Assembly: GCA_964030475.1 (NCBI GenBank)
Contig: CAXIPT010000002.1
Coordinates: forward strand, 7,477,513 to 7,541,512
Direction of reading: 5' to 3'
Length of the DNA: 64,000 nucleotides
Source of the DNA: Tethya wilhelma
Taxonomy: Eukaryota > Porifera > Demospongiae > Tethyida > Tethyidae
Below, piece after piece: positions 1 through 11,905 of this stretch. Within the stretch, counting starts at the first letter, position 1; every line of letters begins with the position of its first letter. The notes under the pieces were generated by a model. That model was not told the DNA's origin. It made no database searches and saw only the letters and a list, made by a program, of their open reading frames with translations. A program made the translations under genes and the position numbers.

Positions 1-1376
1 GTGCACTCGGGTAGGCGATTGGCTGGGGTTGGAATTGTGGAGGTTGGTACTGTGGGGCAGGTGGGTATTGTGGATATGGTGCCGCAGGAAGGTGAGGTGT
101 GGTCTGGGGTGTCCACATTACAATTGGCATCACTCTCAAGGGGTAATTTTCCGTGTTGTGTTCACCCAAACACGATGTGCAGTATACGGTTGCCTTTGGC
201 TTTATAGTGAATCTATCTGTGTACAGGGACAGGTCAATTATCCCCCAGTCCAGAGACTTGGTTTTGGCGGCTTTTTTTCTGTATTCAATGTCGTAGATTG
301 CCCAATGGAGACCCTTGTACTTCTGTGCCACTCTCACGATCGTTGACTGGTATGCCAGTAGGTGGGGTAGCTTAGTTGGGAATCTCTCTGCCAGGACGGA
401 GATCATTGCTGCAGAACACTGGACCCAGTCAAGTATGTCGGTGACTGGTTGTTTCCTCTTTGGGAAGAAAGGGTTTGCTGCCATGGCTGGATCGTGCCAT
501 GGGGGTGGTTTGAGGTCGGCCATGTTGACGAATTCCAGGTTCCTAATCCTGGCACATACCGCATCCGGAATGGTGTACTGTATTGGTAGACCTTGTCGTA
601 GTACCAAGGCCGTGGCTGATGCAAGAGCAGGGGTTGTTGTGACTGCCGTGGCAGCCGCTGCCATAATTGGGGTAGATGAAAATGTTGGAAGGCTATCCAT
701 GCTTACCACTGAAGGTAGCATGCCCATGTTGATCATGCCTGCAGAAAGGAGGGGATTACACACAGTTCCCTTTGCCCGCCACTTGCATCCTGATACTCCT
801 AGCTCAACTCATGCCTATCCGTTGCCTGCCACTGCTACTATGATGTTGCCCGAAATGCTGCGTATTGCTGCTATTAAGGCATTTGCAATGCATTATCTTT
901 GTTGTCATTAGCTGCTGTTACTATGCATGGGATACTTTCTCCAATATTCAGTTGCCTGCTGCACTGCCTGGGCACTTTTTTTTGTGTGTGTTTTTGCTGC
1001 TGTTGCCGTGTATGCGTGTGCCTGCTGCTGCTGCCTGCTGCTGCTGTATGCGACTGCTGCTCTATTGTGTGCTGCCTGGTAAAGCCGCTGCTGCTGAATA
1101 TAAGTATCATGCTGCTCACGTGCTGACTGCTATGCTCTCGTGACCTTTTTTTTATTTTTTTAATAATTATTCTATATCTATAAGTACTTGGCAGCCTGCC
1201 GCATTCGATCCTATATGGCAGCATGCCAACTCACCTGAGGTGGTTACACTAGTCCCAGGTGCTGCCGTGGCACTAGACCTCGCTAAGGTGGCGGTTGGTT
1301 CAGTTGGGATGACTGATGCTGCCACCGATGGGTGGACCACTGCTGTAGTTGAAGGCACCTGAACGGGGGCCATCAC
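1..1376 (-). CDS. Gag-like protein of a tyrosine-recombinase (DIRS-type) retroelement, two exons, runs off left edge
   Basis: Read on the minus strand. Exon 1 is 1376-1235 (47 codons, Thr/Ser/Ala-rich, opening MMAPVQVPSTT) and ends in a GTGAGT donor. Exon 2 starts at 789 after an AG acceptor and stays open to base 1, so about 310 residues are visible and no stop is seen. The splice phases agree (phase 1). The diagnostic part is the block around 560-250, containing VTDILDWVQC, then a run of conserved hydrophobics and YDIEYRKKAA. A zinc-knuckle-like C-x2-C-x3-H (CTSCLGEHN) and a Pro/Gln/Tyr-rich tail follow. This arrangement is what I know from gag-like proteins linked to DIRS/tyrosine-recombinase retroelements in corals and sponges. 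The intron (790-1234) is CTG/GCT-rich. If the intron is not real, the first Met of exon 2 is at 736. Family assignment is from memory of the pattern, not from a search. Confidence 0.6.
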
Positions 1377-1579
1377 AGTCGAGTCTTGTACAGTTTGACA
1401 ACGCTAATGAGCCAAAGAGAGCCAGCTAGCTAAACTGATAGCCTCGTGTTCGCTGTGTTTTACTGCGCATGCTCATGAGACTGGTGCCACGCCTTGTTTC
1501 ACGGGACGTTAACTCTGGTTAACTCCGTTAACCTCTAATAGTCACTTCTGGCTGTCTGGAGTGTGTCTTCACAAGCGCT

Positions 1580-1935
1580 TCTGGATAATTTGAAAAATTC
1601 TGGATTTAATGATATTCATATATTCATGTATGTGGGTGTTCTGTACATGTCCTCTATTTGTATTGCAATTTTTGGCAATGATAAGAAGAAGAATGAGAAA
1701 ATTGGAGGTTTGGCATGTTTGTGTTCGTTTCTTTAGCGATGGTTTTAGGCCATGTTTTTGGGCTCATTAGAAAGAGAAAGAGCTAAATAGTAGCTTGAGA
1801 AGCCTTTTAGTGCTAAGCGCTCAGTTTTTGCAGAGTTATTCGCGTGAATATTTGTATTGCGCTAATGGGGCCCAAGGCCATCAGTGCCATTCCTGTGTAC
1901 TCAGTACTATCATACTGGGAATACACATAAATGTT
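1580..1935 (-). repeat. Interspersed repeat 'A' (CCCAGTA...TACTGGG-ended), reverse copy
   Basis: The reverse complement matches 10830-11200 and 38758-39120. All copies share the order: imperfect palindrome near CCCAGTACGGTAGTACTGGG, 'caggaatggcac', 'gcgcaatacaaatattcacgcgaataactct', a 'catggcctaaaaccatcgctaaag' block and 'ccaaacctccaattttctccatc'. There is no coding potential. It faces the plus-strand copy at 2274-2640. Confidence 0.6.
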
Positions 1936-2273
1936 TGCATATTGTAGCTATCTGTCTGTCAGTCCATTCAATATAGTCTGTATACCTGTAACCATAACAC
2001 CAGTGCTGTGCTTTTCCCACAGCATGTCTTTGTTGCAACGGCTACATTCTTGCCTCCGTGCAAGCAAACCACTCTGCTTGCACCAATTGATCATCGTATC
2101 TTGGTCACCTCTCTGATCAGTCTCTTGTGTTCTTGGCTGAGCCATAATGGACCTTGGACAGCCATAGCGCTTGCTAGGTTTATATCTACCACCAAAAGCG
2201 CGCCAGAATATATTACGTGATTATGCAAATTTTTAACCGTATGGAACCTAAACTGCATGCAAGAATACTGATG

Positions 2274-2640
2274 GTTCAGTACATTGACCGAGCGCTTGCC
2301 ACTAAAAGGCTTCTCGAGCTACTATTTAGCTCATTCTCATTCCAACAAACCAAAAAACTTGGCCTAAAACCATCGCTAAAGTACCAAAGTATCAAATGCC
2401 AAACCTCCAATTTTCTCCATCTTCTTCTTAATTCTATCATGACTCAACTTTTCTCAAACACTTCACTTTAAGAAGCTGATTCTTGAACGAATAAAATTGT
2501 ATCTTTGTCTTCATGTGCTATTGGTCTCATTAGGTAGGGTGAAAAGCGCCTTCTCCATATGGCAGCCATTTCTATGCTCATGCATAATTCAGTAGCTACT
2601 TAAAAATTTCAAATTAACGACTTTTATCCAGATACAAGTG
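2274..2640 (+). repeat. Interspersed repeat 'A', forward copy lacking its palindromic end
   Basis: Shares 'ctaaaaggcttct', 'ctactatttagctc', 'cctaaaaccatcgctaaag' and 'gaagctgattcttgaacg' with 10910-11130 and 38860-39060. With the reverse copy at 1580-1935 it forms a large, imperfect inverted pair. Confidence 0.55.
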
Positions 2641-2924
2641 TACATTATTTGGAATCCTGAATATTTGCTGCCTGACTGCTTTACCTGAAGATTTGTGGTT
2701 GTGCTGAGCTCTTCGCAGTTTTCAATATTTAGGAGATGAATACTTTGTTACACTTATTATGTTGCTGTCGTTATAAGAAGGTGAGTAAAGCTATGAGTAA
2801 ATTTTGTTAGATACACTTCAGCCTCCATGTGCCGAGATGCTTCACCGGTAGATTATACAAGCTATCTGACATATAGTGTACTACCATATGTATACACACA
2901 AACTCGAGCTCAAATGTGATTCAT

Positions 2925-3190
2925 AGAATTATACATTCAAACGTAATAAGATATAGGAATGGCCAAATCGTAAAAAGAAACCAAACAAGATGGAATGGCT
3001 GTTTGAGTGTGTTAAGAATTATTCCTATGGGCCACATAAGGGACTCAACGTGGAAAGAGAGTACTACATGCAGCCCACACAGGAAGAAATGTGTACACAC
3101 TCAAACAGCCATTCCATCTTGTTTGGTTTCTTTTGTACGATTTGCCCATTCTTATGTCTTTAGTTATTACATTTGAATGTTTTTTTAACT
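2925..3190. mobile_element. Foldback MITE family 'B' (aggaatggccaaatcgtaaaaag arms)
   Basis: The left arm contains 'aggaatggccaaatcgtaaa' followed by 'aacaagatggaatggctgtt'. The right arm carries the reverse complement, separated by a short unrelated loop. The cleanest member is at 11636-11905, where the arms pair over about 110 bp. Other members are at 8745-9010, 28013-28275 and 54746-54940. No ORF; non-autonomous. Confidence 0.7.
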
Positions 3191-3756
3191 TGTTAAAATA
3201 TACAATTGAAAATGAAAGTGTTCAGGAGGTGCAGGAGATCATTTTCCTGCAAAATTTAGTGACTGAAGTTGTCTTCATACAAGTGACCGTAAATTAGACC
3301 ACATCAAAGACCACGGACCGCAGGAACTAAAAAAAAAAGTGAAAAATTATACTGGATGGGTGTGTCTTGTGCATGCAATAGGAGGGCTGTGTAGTGATAT
3401 GCATGAAAATGTGCAGTATGTTTGCAGGATAGCTAGCGGAGAGTGTGTGACTTCGAAGCTTGGTGGGCGTATCTAACCAAGCGTGTTGAGTGTGATTGAC
3501 TTTTGACCTCTGACCTTTGACCCCTCTGCCACATAGAAGAGTGTACAGGAAAACTTGAATTTGTCGGGGCTGTATAAAATCCATTTTTCTATCCTGGTGG
3601 AGAGGAGAGAGAGGTATGTGAGGTTGTAGAGTCTTGAATATAATGCTGAGTTTTTGACTGGGTGGGAGCAGTTTTCCTGTGTACATGTTAGACATTTTGT
3701 GTGAGAATGTAGTTGTCAAAAGTGTATACATAGTACAGAAAGCCTTCTACAGACTT

Positions 3757-4436
3757 CTCAGCGCTATTAAGGCCTGGGTCATACCTACTAGCTAATTAAG
3801 GTAAAAAAATTATTCGAATTCGACATAACTTTCAAAACAAATTAGCTATTGCCATGGAAACCTAGGATAATGTTCCTTACTTAATTAAGTTTTTGTCCAA
3901 AAAATTTGGAGTCATGTGACCTCATTAATATTCATATCATTAATAAATTAATTAGGCGGATATTAAAGGCTGTTGCTATGGTAACAAAATTATTATCATC
4001 TGAATCGGAACGTTTCAAAACCAATTTTGACAGAGTAGATTTTTTATATCTCGTTGCCATGGTGAGATACGGAATGTTTTCTATTAAATGCACACCAGCT
4101 AAAATCATATAAACAGCCGTAACTCACCTTAGCAACGAGATATTAAAAATCTATCCTGTGAAATCAGTTGATAATAATTTCGTTACCATAGCAACAGCCT
4201 TTCATATCCGCCTAATTAATTATTCATTAATTAGAGGTGAAGCTCAAAACTTAATTTTTTTAATGAATATTCAATTTGAGGTTTTGGAATTTTATCTGCA
4301 TGTCAGGTAAGGATAAAATTATCTTATGATCCTTTATTTGCTAAGTTAGCACTTAGGTAAAGGAACTTAGAGCCAACTGAACATTGCAATTTTTTTTACC
4401 CATTTCCTAATGGGCCCAGTCCTTAATGGCGCTGAG
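3757..4436. mobile_element. 680-bp non-autonomous element with 22-bp TIRs, polymorphic insertion
   Basis: Ends are CTCAGCGCTATTAAGGCCTG at the left and its near-complement at the right (two mismatches over 22 bp). The interior is itself palindromic around 'aggcggatattaaaggctgttgctatggtaac'. The second copy of this region (8194-9598) has no insert: the flanks read straight through as 'ctacagactt-gatgagcatc' at about 9598. Filled and empty sites imply target duplication of only TT. No coding capacity. Confidence 0.8.
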
Positions 4437-4473
4437 TTGATGAGCATCTTTTGTGGGGTTTTTTTTAACATAC

Positions 4474-5507
4474 GGGTAATTCCATGCCAAATCAACACGA
4501 AAAAATGAGCACCCTCACAGAATTCAACAAAACTTGAGGTATACATACCTTACCACAAGTTATTAAACCACACTTAATTTGGGTATCATATGTTGTATGG
4601 TTTCTCACTTATAAGCCTCTGAAATTGACCATTTTTCAATGACGTTGACCCATTTATTAGCAAATAACTAATGCTCTGATTGTTTTCAGCTATCGAGGCT
4701 GGTACCATTGTACTCGGCATGAAATTTCGCTTCAGATGATACATTTGAAGTGGACGGTCACTCGTTAGCAGGTCAAAGGTCATTTTTTGAAGACGTAATT
4801 TAGCATCACTCAAAAACGGCCGCTTTTTTTCCGGTAATTTCACATTCATGTGATCTGTAAAAATTGTTCTTTATGTTGTACAAGTTTNNNNNNNNNNNNN
4901 NNNNNNNNNNNNNNNNNNNNNNNNNNNNNNNNNNNNNNNNNNNNNNNNNNNNNNNNNNNNNNNNNNNNNNNNNNNNNNNNNNNNNNNNNNNNNNNNNNNN
5001 NNNNNNNNNNNNNNAGTATTTTTCATTTGCAAATGATGTAGCCAGGTGTATGTATAGGCCTGTATCTTCTGATCCCATTTAGATCCCATCACCAAACTTG
5101 TACAACATAAAGAAGAATTTTTACAGATCACATGAATGTGAAATTGCCGAAAAAAAAGTGGCCGTTTTTGAGTGATGCTAAATTACGTCTTCAAAAAATG
5201 ACTTTTGACCTGCTAACGAGTGACCGTCCACTTCAAATGTATCATCTGAAGCGAAATTTCAGGCTGAGTACAATGGTACCAGCCTCAATAGCTGAAAACA
5301 ATCAGAGCATTAGTTATTTGCTAATAAATGGGTCAACGTCATTGAAAAATGGTCAATTTCAGAGGCTTATAAGTGAGAAACCATACAACATATGATACCC
5401 AAATTAGGTGTGGTTTAATAACTTGTGGTAAGGTATGTATACCTCAAGTTTTGTTGAATTCTGTGAGGGTGCTCATTTTTTCGTGTTGATTTGGCATGGA
5501 ATTACCC
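4474..5507. mobile_element. Long palindromic (foldback) element interrupted by an assembly gap
   Basis: Left arm 4474-4887 and right arm 5094-5507 are almost perfect reverse complements over 414 bp, beginning GGGTAATTCCATGCC. The loop is mostly a 127-base N run (4888-5014). Flanks read 'acatac' and 'acatat', a possible imperfect target duplication. The same 87-codon frame opens in both arms only because they are copies, and I do not read it as a gene. Confidence 0.8.
4888..5014. other. Assembly gap (127 N)
   Basis: The only multi-base gap. It falls in the loop of a 414-bp-armed palindrome, a structure that commonly defeats sequencing and assembly. Confidence 0.98.
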
Positions 5508-5569
5508 ACATATACCTTTGCTACTGCTTGTCTCTGCAAGAAAGAACAGTTCACACTAAATTTGTGAAG

Positions 5570-6242
5570 GCCTTTTCCCATGCAGCATAAATTGGTAAAT
5601 AGCTCTCAACAGATGCAAGCGTTGCTGCAATGTACTCGTAACAACCGAAGTACGCATTTATCTCTTTTAAAGTGTACGCAACATTCTCAGCATTGGTTGA
5701 TGAACATGTAGAGATAACCAAATTAGCCCTGAGTCGATTTCCTTTATATGGGTGCCGCTTAATTCAGTTACTGAGGACTTGAGGACAATAGCTTTGTTCC
5801 CCCTCATAACTAATACAGAGGAGTCAGATGATGGCTGATTGAGAGTTTTTCGCTCTGTGGCAGAAGTCTGAAAAAATCTTCGGAATAGATTTTTTCATAT
5901 CTATGTGGAAGAAACTTTCCAGCTGGGAATCGGTAGCAAAGTGCGGGAATTTTTCTTGTGCTTCGTTCCAGGATCCGCTTTTTGTAAGCTTGGTGAAAGA
6001 ACCTTTAGCTGTGAAAACTGCTTGAGGCAATTTGCTTTGGCCTGGAGCTCTGACAAACTAAGCTCAAGATTAACCACTTTCTGCAGCAATGAGCACTGAT
6101 CTTCTACAGGTAGTGTACGAATGGGGCATAAATAATTCTGCTTAAATTCTGGCTTTTGAAGCAGGTTAGCCATGCGTAGTTTTTGGCCTTTTAGTTTTGC
6201 TTGTTCGTACAAATCTATTACTTGCTGAGCCAGCAACCACAC
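5570..6242 (-). pseudogene. Decayed coding region of unknown family
   Basis: On the minus strand, protein-like text continues through three frames. From 6242 it opens with a 'VVNLELSLSELQAKANCLKQ'-type helical stretch. It shifts frame near 6025 into 'SGSWNEAQEKFPHFATDSQL', and near 5750-5570 into a stretch containing 'ANLVISTCSSTNAENVAYTL' and ending before a stop. The frame changes suggest a relic, or exons I cannot delimit. I do not recognise the family. The 5511-5570 stretch carries nothing I can name. Confidence 0.4.
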
Positions 6243-6411
6243 AGGCTTGCTCAGCGAGGCTTGAGCAAAGATGTTGTGAGAGAAGCTTCCTGTAAGTAAT
6301 GTAAATTAAGCATACACGTAAACTGTCCACTATTATATCCAGACATGCAGTTCTCACCCCTGCAGACACATTCCACCCAATGATATACACAGATACATGT
6401 GCATGCGCATG

Positions 6412-6434
6412 CACACACACACACACACACACAC
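6412..6434. repeat. (AC)n microsatellite
   Basis: Uninterrupted AC dinucleotides. The flanking 6435-7162 holds no gene I can support; the short frame at 6589-6834 has no recognisable content. Confidence 0.9.
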
Positions 6435-7162
6435 ATGGGCACTGCATACTATAAAGTTCGTAACCATGCATAGATACATGTAACTGCCATTGCATGGCTT
6501 GATCATGCACAAATTTTACTATATGGATGTCTATCCATATAACACTAACTTTTGAAATAATTGCTTTGATACTACCACAATATAGTCCATGAAAAATTAC
6601 CTAGGGTTGTGCAAACTTCAAGCCCCACCCACCTACTATAAGGCTTCCTTGCGCCGAAAAAGGGGTGTGTCCGAAAATTATCGTACTTCGAACGGCAGCT
6701 CCAATAGAACTATAAACTTATGCCAGAGCTGCCAAATCTGGAAATTAAGAAGTTTAGTTTTCCTGCTACTGATATCCAAGAGAAAGCTTAGTTGCAACTG
6801 GCACTGTCCTTATACTAAGCCGAAATATCATTGAGGTCGAGTGGTCAAATTTCGGACGCCAATTTCACCGTTTTTGCTGGATATAGGCAGCTACCCGGAA
6901 GGCAAGCAAGTTTTGAGTAGATATACATATAGAGCAGCTTATTGTTAGCTTTGGTATGCAGTTTGATGTTGCTTAGCCCAATATTTGCCAGCTGTCCATA
7001 TATTTCTAAGTCGCACCCATATCAGCATGGTCTGTAGGTACGATTATGTATATTCATGGCCTGCTGACATGAAAATGGCCAGAGCAACTTCCAACTGTAT
7101 ATAGAAGCTTAAAGTAAGCTGTTCTACATGTATATCTTCTCAAAACTCGCTTGCCTCCCCAG

Positions 7163-7163
7163 N
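7163..7163. other. Single-N contig join
   Basis: An isolated N separates unrelated sequence. Together with the N at 8193 it isolates a 1,029-bp contig (7164-8192). Similar joins occur at 21226, 21477, 31004, 34788, 39499 and 54417, and most coincide with duplicated flanks. Confidence 0.85.
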
Positions 7164-7544
7164 GAGCAAATGTTCAAATAATTATTATGCATGCTCAATA
7201 TTTCCACATGTGCATACACATTAATTTTTTACATAGTTTCTTACTGCATATAACTTTTTTTTCCTATGTACAGTAGTATTGTAGCATGCAGTTCTCTTAT
7301 CATACGTACGGTAGTACGTATTGTAGGAATGGGCCACATGTCTCATAGACCTAATACAAAATGTTTACGCTGTGGCTAGAGTACCGATATGTCCGTATAT
7401 TTTCCTATTGCTTTTGTATTGCAGAGTTACGTAATATACAGTATCCGGATTTTACCGGTACTGCATTAAAGTACCGGCACCATTGACTCAATGTATTTAG
7501 CTTTAGTTTACGGAGCCGGTACTTTAGCCACAGCCTTAAATTAA

Positions 7545-7988
7545 AGGGTCCACACAATATCTAGTTTGGACAAATCTCTGGTCAGTGTGGAGCCCATCAA
7601 CCAACCAGCAGTGGATGAAGTTATTGACCTAGCAGAGTGTACTGATGTCAAGTATGAGAAAAAGAATGATGTTCATGGTGCGAAGTATGTGTGTGGTGAG
7701 AGTGATGGCTGGACACCAGTTGTTGGTAAGCGGCAGAGGCACAAGGTGCCATCACGTCTGATTCGATTGAAAGCTCCACCTCATGTTCATGCAAATCTGC
7801 CAAGTACTAGTGATTCCAGTGATTCAGATAGTTCTGATGTCCCACTCAGTATTCCAGTCGGTGCAAGTGTACAATACTCGCAATGTGGTAATAAACCTGG
7901 TCTTCAAGTCACAACTAGTTCAACAACTACCTGGACCCCCATCTCATCCAGAACACGATCCAAACTTAAGACTCACACTTTTACTTAG
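7545..7988 (+). CDS. Probable 3' end of a retroelement polyprotein or unknown gene (partial)
   Basis: An open frame follows a plausible acceptor (ATATCTAG before 7565) and ends at a TAG at 7986-7988. There is no in-frame ATG near the front, so it is probably a terminal exon. It is Ser/Asp-rich in the middle (STSDSSDSDSSDV) and ends with a basic SSRTRSK tail; such tails are seen at the C-termini of gypsy-type polyproteins. An A-run followed by (AT)n lies 80-105 bp downstream (8066-8095). It sits on its own small contig, so its upstream context is unknown. Confidence 0.35.
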   Translation, partial: RVHTISSLDKSLVSVEPINQPAVDEVIDLAECTDVKYEKKNDVHGAKYVCGESDGWTPVVGKRQRHKVPSRLIRLKAPPHVHANLPSTSDSSDSDSSDVPLSIPVGASVQYSQCGNKPGLQVTTSSTTTWTPISSRTRSKLKTHTFT

Positions 7989-8193
7989 TAGGGTATAAGC
8001 TTGTATTAGCATTTTGCTATTCTTGTATCCTTTGTGCATGTTTCATGAGCACAAGAATTATTATAGAAAAAAAAAAAAAATATATATATATATATCTGGT
8101 GTTGGGTTGAATAATATTTGGCAACCTTATTGTGCAACACAGTGCACTGACACGGATTTAAAAAACCTAGCTGTTTAAAAGTACATTTGACAN

Positions 8194-9598
8194 ATCGCTA
8201 AAGTACCAAAGTATCAAATGCCAAACCTCCAATTTTCTCCATCTTCTTCTTAATTCTATCATGGCTCAACTTTTCTCAAACACTTCACTTTAAGAAGCTG
8301 ATTCTTGAACGAATAAAATTGTATCTTTGTCTTCATGTGCTATTGGTCTCATTAGGTAGGGTGAAAAGCGCCTTCTCCATATGGCAGCCATTTCTATGCT
8401 CATGCATAATTCAGTAGCTACTTAAAAATTTCAAATTAACGACTTTTATCCAGATACAAGTGTGCATTATTTGGAATCCTGAATATTCGCTGCCTGACTG
8501 CTTTACCTGAAGATTTGTGGTTGTGCTGAGCTCTTCGCAGTTTTCAATATTTAGGAGATGAATACTTTGTTACACTTATTATGTTGTTGTCGTTATAAGA
8601 AGGTGAGTAAAGCTATGAGTAAATTTTGTTAGATACACTTCAGCCTCCATGTGCCGAGATGCTTCACCGGTAGATTATACAAGCTATCTGACATATAGTG
8701 TACAAGTAACTACCGTATGTATACACACAAACTCGAGCTCAAATGTGATTCATAGAATTATACATTCAAACGTAATAAGATATAGGAATGGCCAAATCGT
8801 AAAAAGAAACCAAACAAGATGGAATGGCTGTTTGAGTGTGTAAAGAATTATTCCTATGGGCCATATAAGGGACTCAACGTGGAAAGAGAGTACTACATGC
8901 AGCCCACACAGGAAGAAATCTGCACACACTCAAACAACCATTCCATCTTGTTTGGTTTCTTTTGTACGATTTGCCCATTCTTATGTCTTTAGTTATTACA
9001 TTTGAATGTTTTTTTAACTTGTTAAAATATACAATTGAAAATGAAAGTGTTCAGGAGGTGCAGGAGATCATTTTCCTGCAAAATTTAGTGACTTAAGTAC
9101 AAGTGACCACATCAAAGAAACTTCAAAGCATTCCTTTAAAACCACGGACCACAGGAACTACAAAAAAAAAGTGAAAAATTATACTGGATGGGTGTGTCTT
9201 GTGCATGCAATAGAAGGGCTGTGTAGTGATATGCATGAAAATGTGCAGTATGTTTGCAGGATGGCTAGCGGAGAGTGTGTGACTTCGAAGCTTGGTGGGC
9301 GTATCTAACCAAGCGTGTTGAGTGTGATTGACTTTTGACCTCTGACCTTTGACCCCTTTGCCACATAGAAGAGTGTACAGGAAAACTTGAATTTGTCGGG
9401 GCTGTATAAAATCCATTTTTCTATCCTGGTGGAGAGGAGAGAGAGGTATGTGAGGTTGTAGAGTGTATGTGGGTCTTGAATATAATGCTGAGTTTTTGAC
9501 TGGGTGGGAGCAGTTTTCCTGTGTACATGTTAGACATTTTGTGTGAGAATGTAGTTGTCAAAAGTGTATACATAGTACAGAAAGCCTTCTACAGACTT
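8194..9598. other. Second (allelic) copy of 2374-3756
   Basis: From the base after the single N at 8193, the sequence follows 2374-3756 with a few percent differences and small indels, including the repeat A fragment and a family-B foldback (8745-9010). It diverges exactly where the 680-bp element is inserted in the first copy. This fits an uncollapsed haplotype contig better than a recent tandem duplication. Confidence 0.75.
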
Positions 9599-9942
9599 GA
9601 TGAGCATCTTTTGTGGGTTTTTTTTAACATACGTTTTTTTGTTCATCTGTTGTCTTTCATGCGGCCTGGTAGTTGTTTCCTGTAAGTAAGTGGCAATAGC
9701 AGAATAATCCGGTTTAGAGAGCCACTAAATTTGACCTTTGACGCTTTTGAACAATAATGAGCCATTTTGAGACCAAATCCTCTCAGCTTTGAGAGAGTAT
9801 CAAGAGTTTCTATGGGCCTATGAATATCATTAATGTTTTATTTTGATCTCCGCCTACTCTAACCTTAAAATGATTATGTAGAATGCAAGGTCTTTCCAGG
9901 CCACTTTGCTCTAAATCAGCCGAATATCTTTGCCTCCCAGTA

Positions 9943-10317
9943 CAGTGGCGTAGGAAGATGTTTTGGGGTAGGGGGGCTGAACTAGCCACACTTATTCCTG
10001 CTCCACCCTTTACACGCCCCTTTCCAGTGCTTTTAGCACACGCGTGCACACGCACGTGCAAACACACCGATCTCAAACACTAGCCCCGCTTATTAATGTT
10101 AGAAAAGTTTTTTTTAGCACAATAATAGCTAGGTGAACTTTAACTTGTCGAAAAACAATCTGAACTCCTGCAGCTTAGCTGTAAATTTGTATTTGGCACT
10201 CAAGATAAGATAATCTTTACCAAATATTTGTAACATTTACGAGGGGGGCTCAGCCCCCACTGATTTTTGACAAGGGGGGCTCGAGCCCCCCTTGCCCCCC
10301 CGCTTCCTATGCCCCTG
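9943..10317. mobile_element. MITE with CAGTGGCGTAGGAAG ends
   Basis: The left end reads CAGTGGCGTAGGAAG and the right end CTTCCTATGCCCCTG, its near-complement. A G-rich stretch ('aggggggct') at the left is complemented by runs of 'gagccccccttgcccccc' at the right. The flanks share CAGTA. CAGTGGCGTAGG termini are typical of widespread hAT-like short elements. Frames within it are non-coding. Confidence 0.6.
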
Positions 10318-10829
10318 CAGTAACAGTGCAAGTTAGATATCCTCCACGTCATAAGAAAAAGGAACAAATTAATCTTTGAAATTTTCCGTGGTAGATGACC
10401 TATGATCATTTTATTGTTCAGCAACTGCCACAGAATACCTGTCGCTTGCACCCCAGCACATGGTAGTGTTTGATTGACCTATAACTGCCGTCCAAATACT
10501 TTTATAGATGAGGTAGCCTCTGATACAGCAACTGACTTGGTGTTTTTCCAGCTCCATTATTGTCACGTTCTATTTGAAATAATGCAACTCAAACTAGTTT
10601 GTAATTTTTCACATATCTTTATTCGGCGCAAAAAATTATCGTTGAAAGATTAACTCATGAAAATATTTTTACGCGAAACATGAAATGAAAATTATGCTAA
10701 GAAAAAAAACCCGCAAATTATGGTATTATGATTTGAGAATGTAAGTTGCTGTATTCAAGGATCAGACGGCACTTGAATAATTATTTCAGTGGCATCAATA
10801 ATGCAATGTGTTGATCGTATAAGTATTCC

Positions 10830-11330
10830 CAGTACGGTAGTACTGGGTACACAGGAATGGCACGGGTGGCCCATTAGCGCAATACAAATATTCACGCGAA
10901 TAACTCTACAAAAACTGAGCACTTAGCACTAAAAGGCTTCTAAAGCTACTATTTAGCTCTTTTTCTTTCTAATGAGCCCAAAAACATGGCCTAAAAACAT
11001 CGCTAAAGTAACAAACACAAATATGCCAAACCTCCAATTTTCTCCATCTTCTTATTCTTCTTTTCTTCTATCTTGGCTCAACTTTTCTCAGAGACTATTC
11101 ACTTTTAGAAGCTGATTCTTGAACGGATGAACTTGGTTTCTTCCGGTACAATCGCTTTTGCCATCGGTTTTTAGCGCCTCTCATTGAGTAGCTAGATACA
11201 AGGCGAAAAGCGCCTCCTCCATATGGCCGCCATTAATTTCTACACTTATGAATAATTCATTAGCTTCTAGGAAATTCGAATTGACGACCCTTTCCACACA
11301 CAAAAGTGTGCGTTATTTGGAATTAAATGC
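10830..11330 (+). repeat. Interspersed repeat 'A', best copy
   Basis: Begins with the palindromic 'cccagtacggtagtactggg' and carries all blocks of family A in order. It is the closest match in the window to 38758-39235. Related palindromic fragments ('cgtacggtagtacgtat') occur at 7303-7360 and 26990-27055. Nothing genic is seen in 9600-9942 or 10318-10829. Confidence 0.65.
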
Positions 11331-11635
11331 ACTGAAGTTGCCTGGAACTAATTTGTGATACCTGGTTGCTCTTCTTAAGAGATGAATCAGGACTTTGACT
11401 ATCATAACATATAGAAAGACAAGTAAATCTTATGATACAGCTCCTGCCTCCAAATGACTGAGATGTGTGTTTCACTTCAGTATCAAGCAGGCTACACAAC
11501 AAGTTGTGACTTCAAGTACCAGCTCAGCAGCCCACCGCTGGCTCAGTGAGTCTGGCTTGCCAGACTACTAGCTCAGTAGCTAGCTACACACACCAACTCA
11601 AATGTAATTTTTAGAAATATGGAAAAATGAGAACA

Positions 11636-11905
11636 AACAAGTAAAAAAAACATTGGAAATGTAATGAGACACAGGAATGGCTAAATCGTAAAAAGAACGC
11701 AAACAAGATGGAATGGCTGTTGAGAGTGTGTAAGGAATTCTTCCTGTGGGCAAAATGAGAGACTCAATAAGGAGATTGTTAAATGCAGCCCATACAAGAA
11801 GAATTCTGCACACACTCTCAACAGCCATTCCATCTTGTTTGCGTTCTTTTTACGATTTAGCCATTCCTGTGTCTCATTACATTTCCAATGTTTTTTTTAC
11901 TTGTT
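11636..11905. mobile_element. Foldback MITE family 'B', near-perfect copy
   Basis: Arms of about 110 bp (aacaagtaaaaaaaacattg ... and complement) enclose a 50-bp loop. It would form a long hairpin if transcribed. Downstream, 11906-12780 shows no supportable gene. Confidence 0.85.

Noticed and set aside
1000..1140. CTG/GCT-rich frames encoding Leu/Cys/Ala runs
   Set aside because: Low-complexity sequence that falls inside the inferred intron of the gag-like gene.
4586..5395. Identical 87-codon frames on opposite strands
   Set aside because: They lie in the two arms of a palindrome. Identity reflects the inverted repeat, not duplicated genes.
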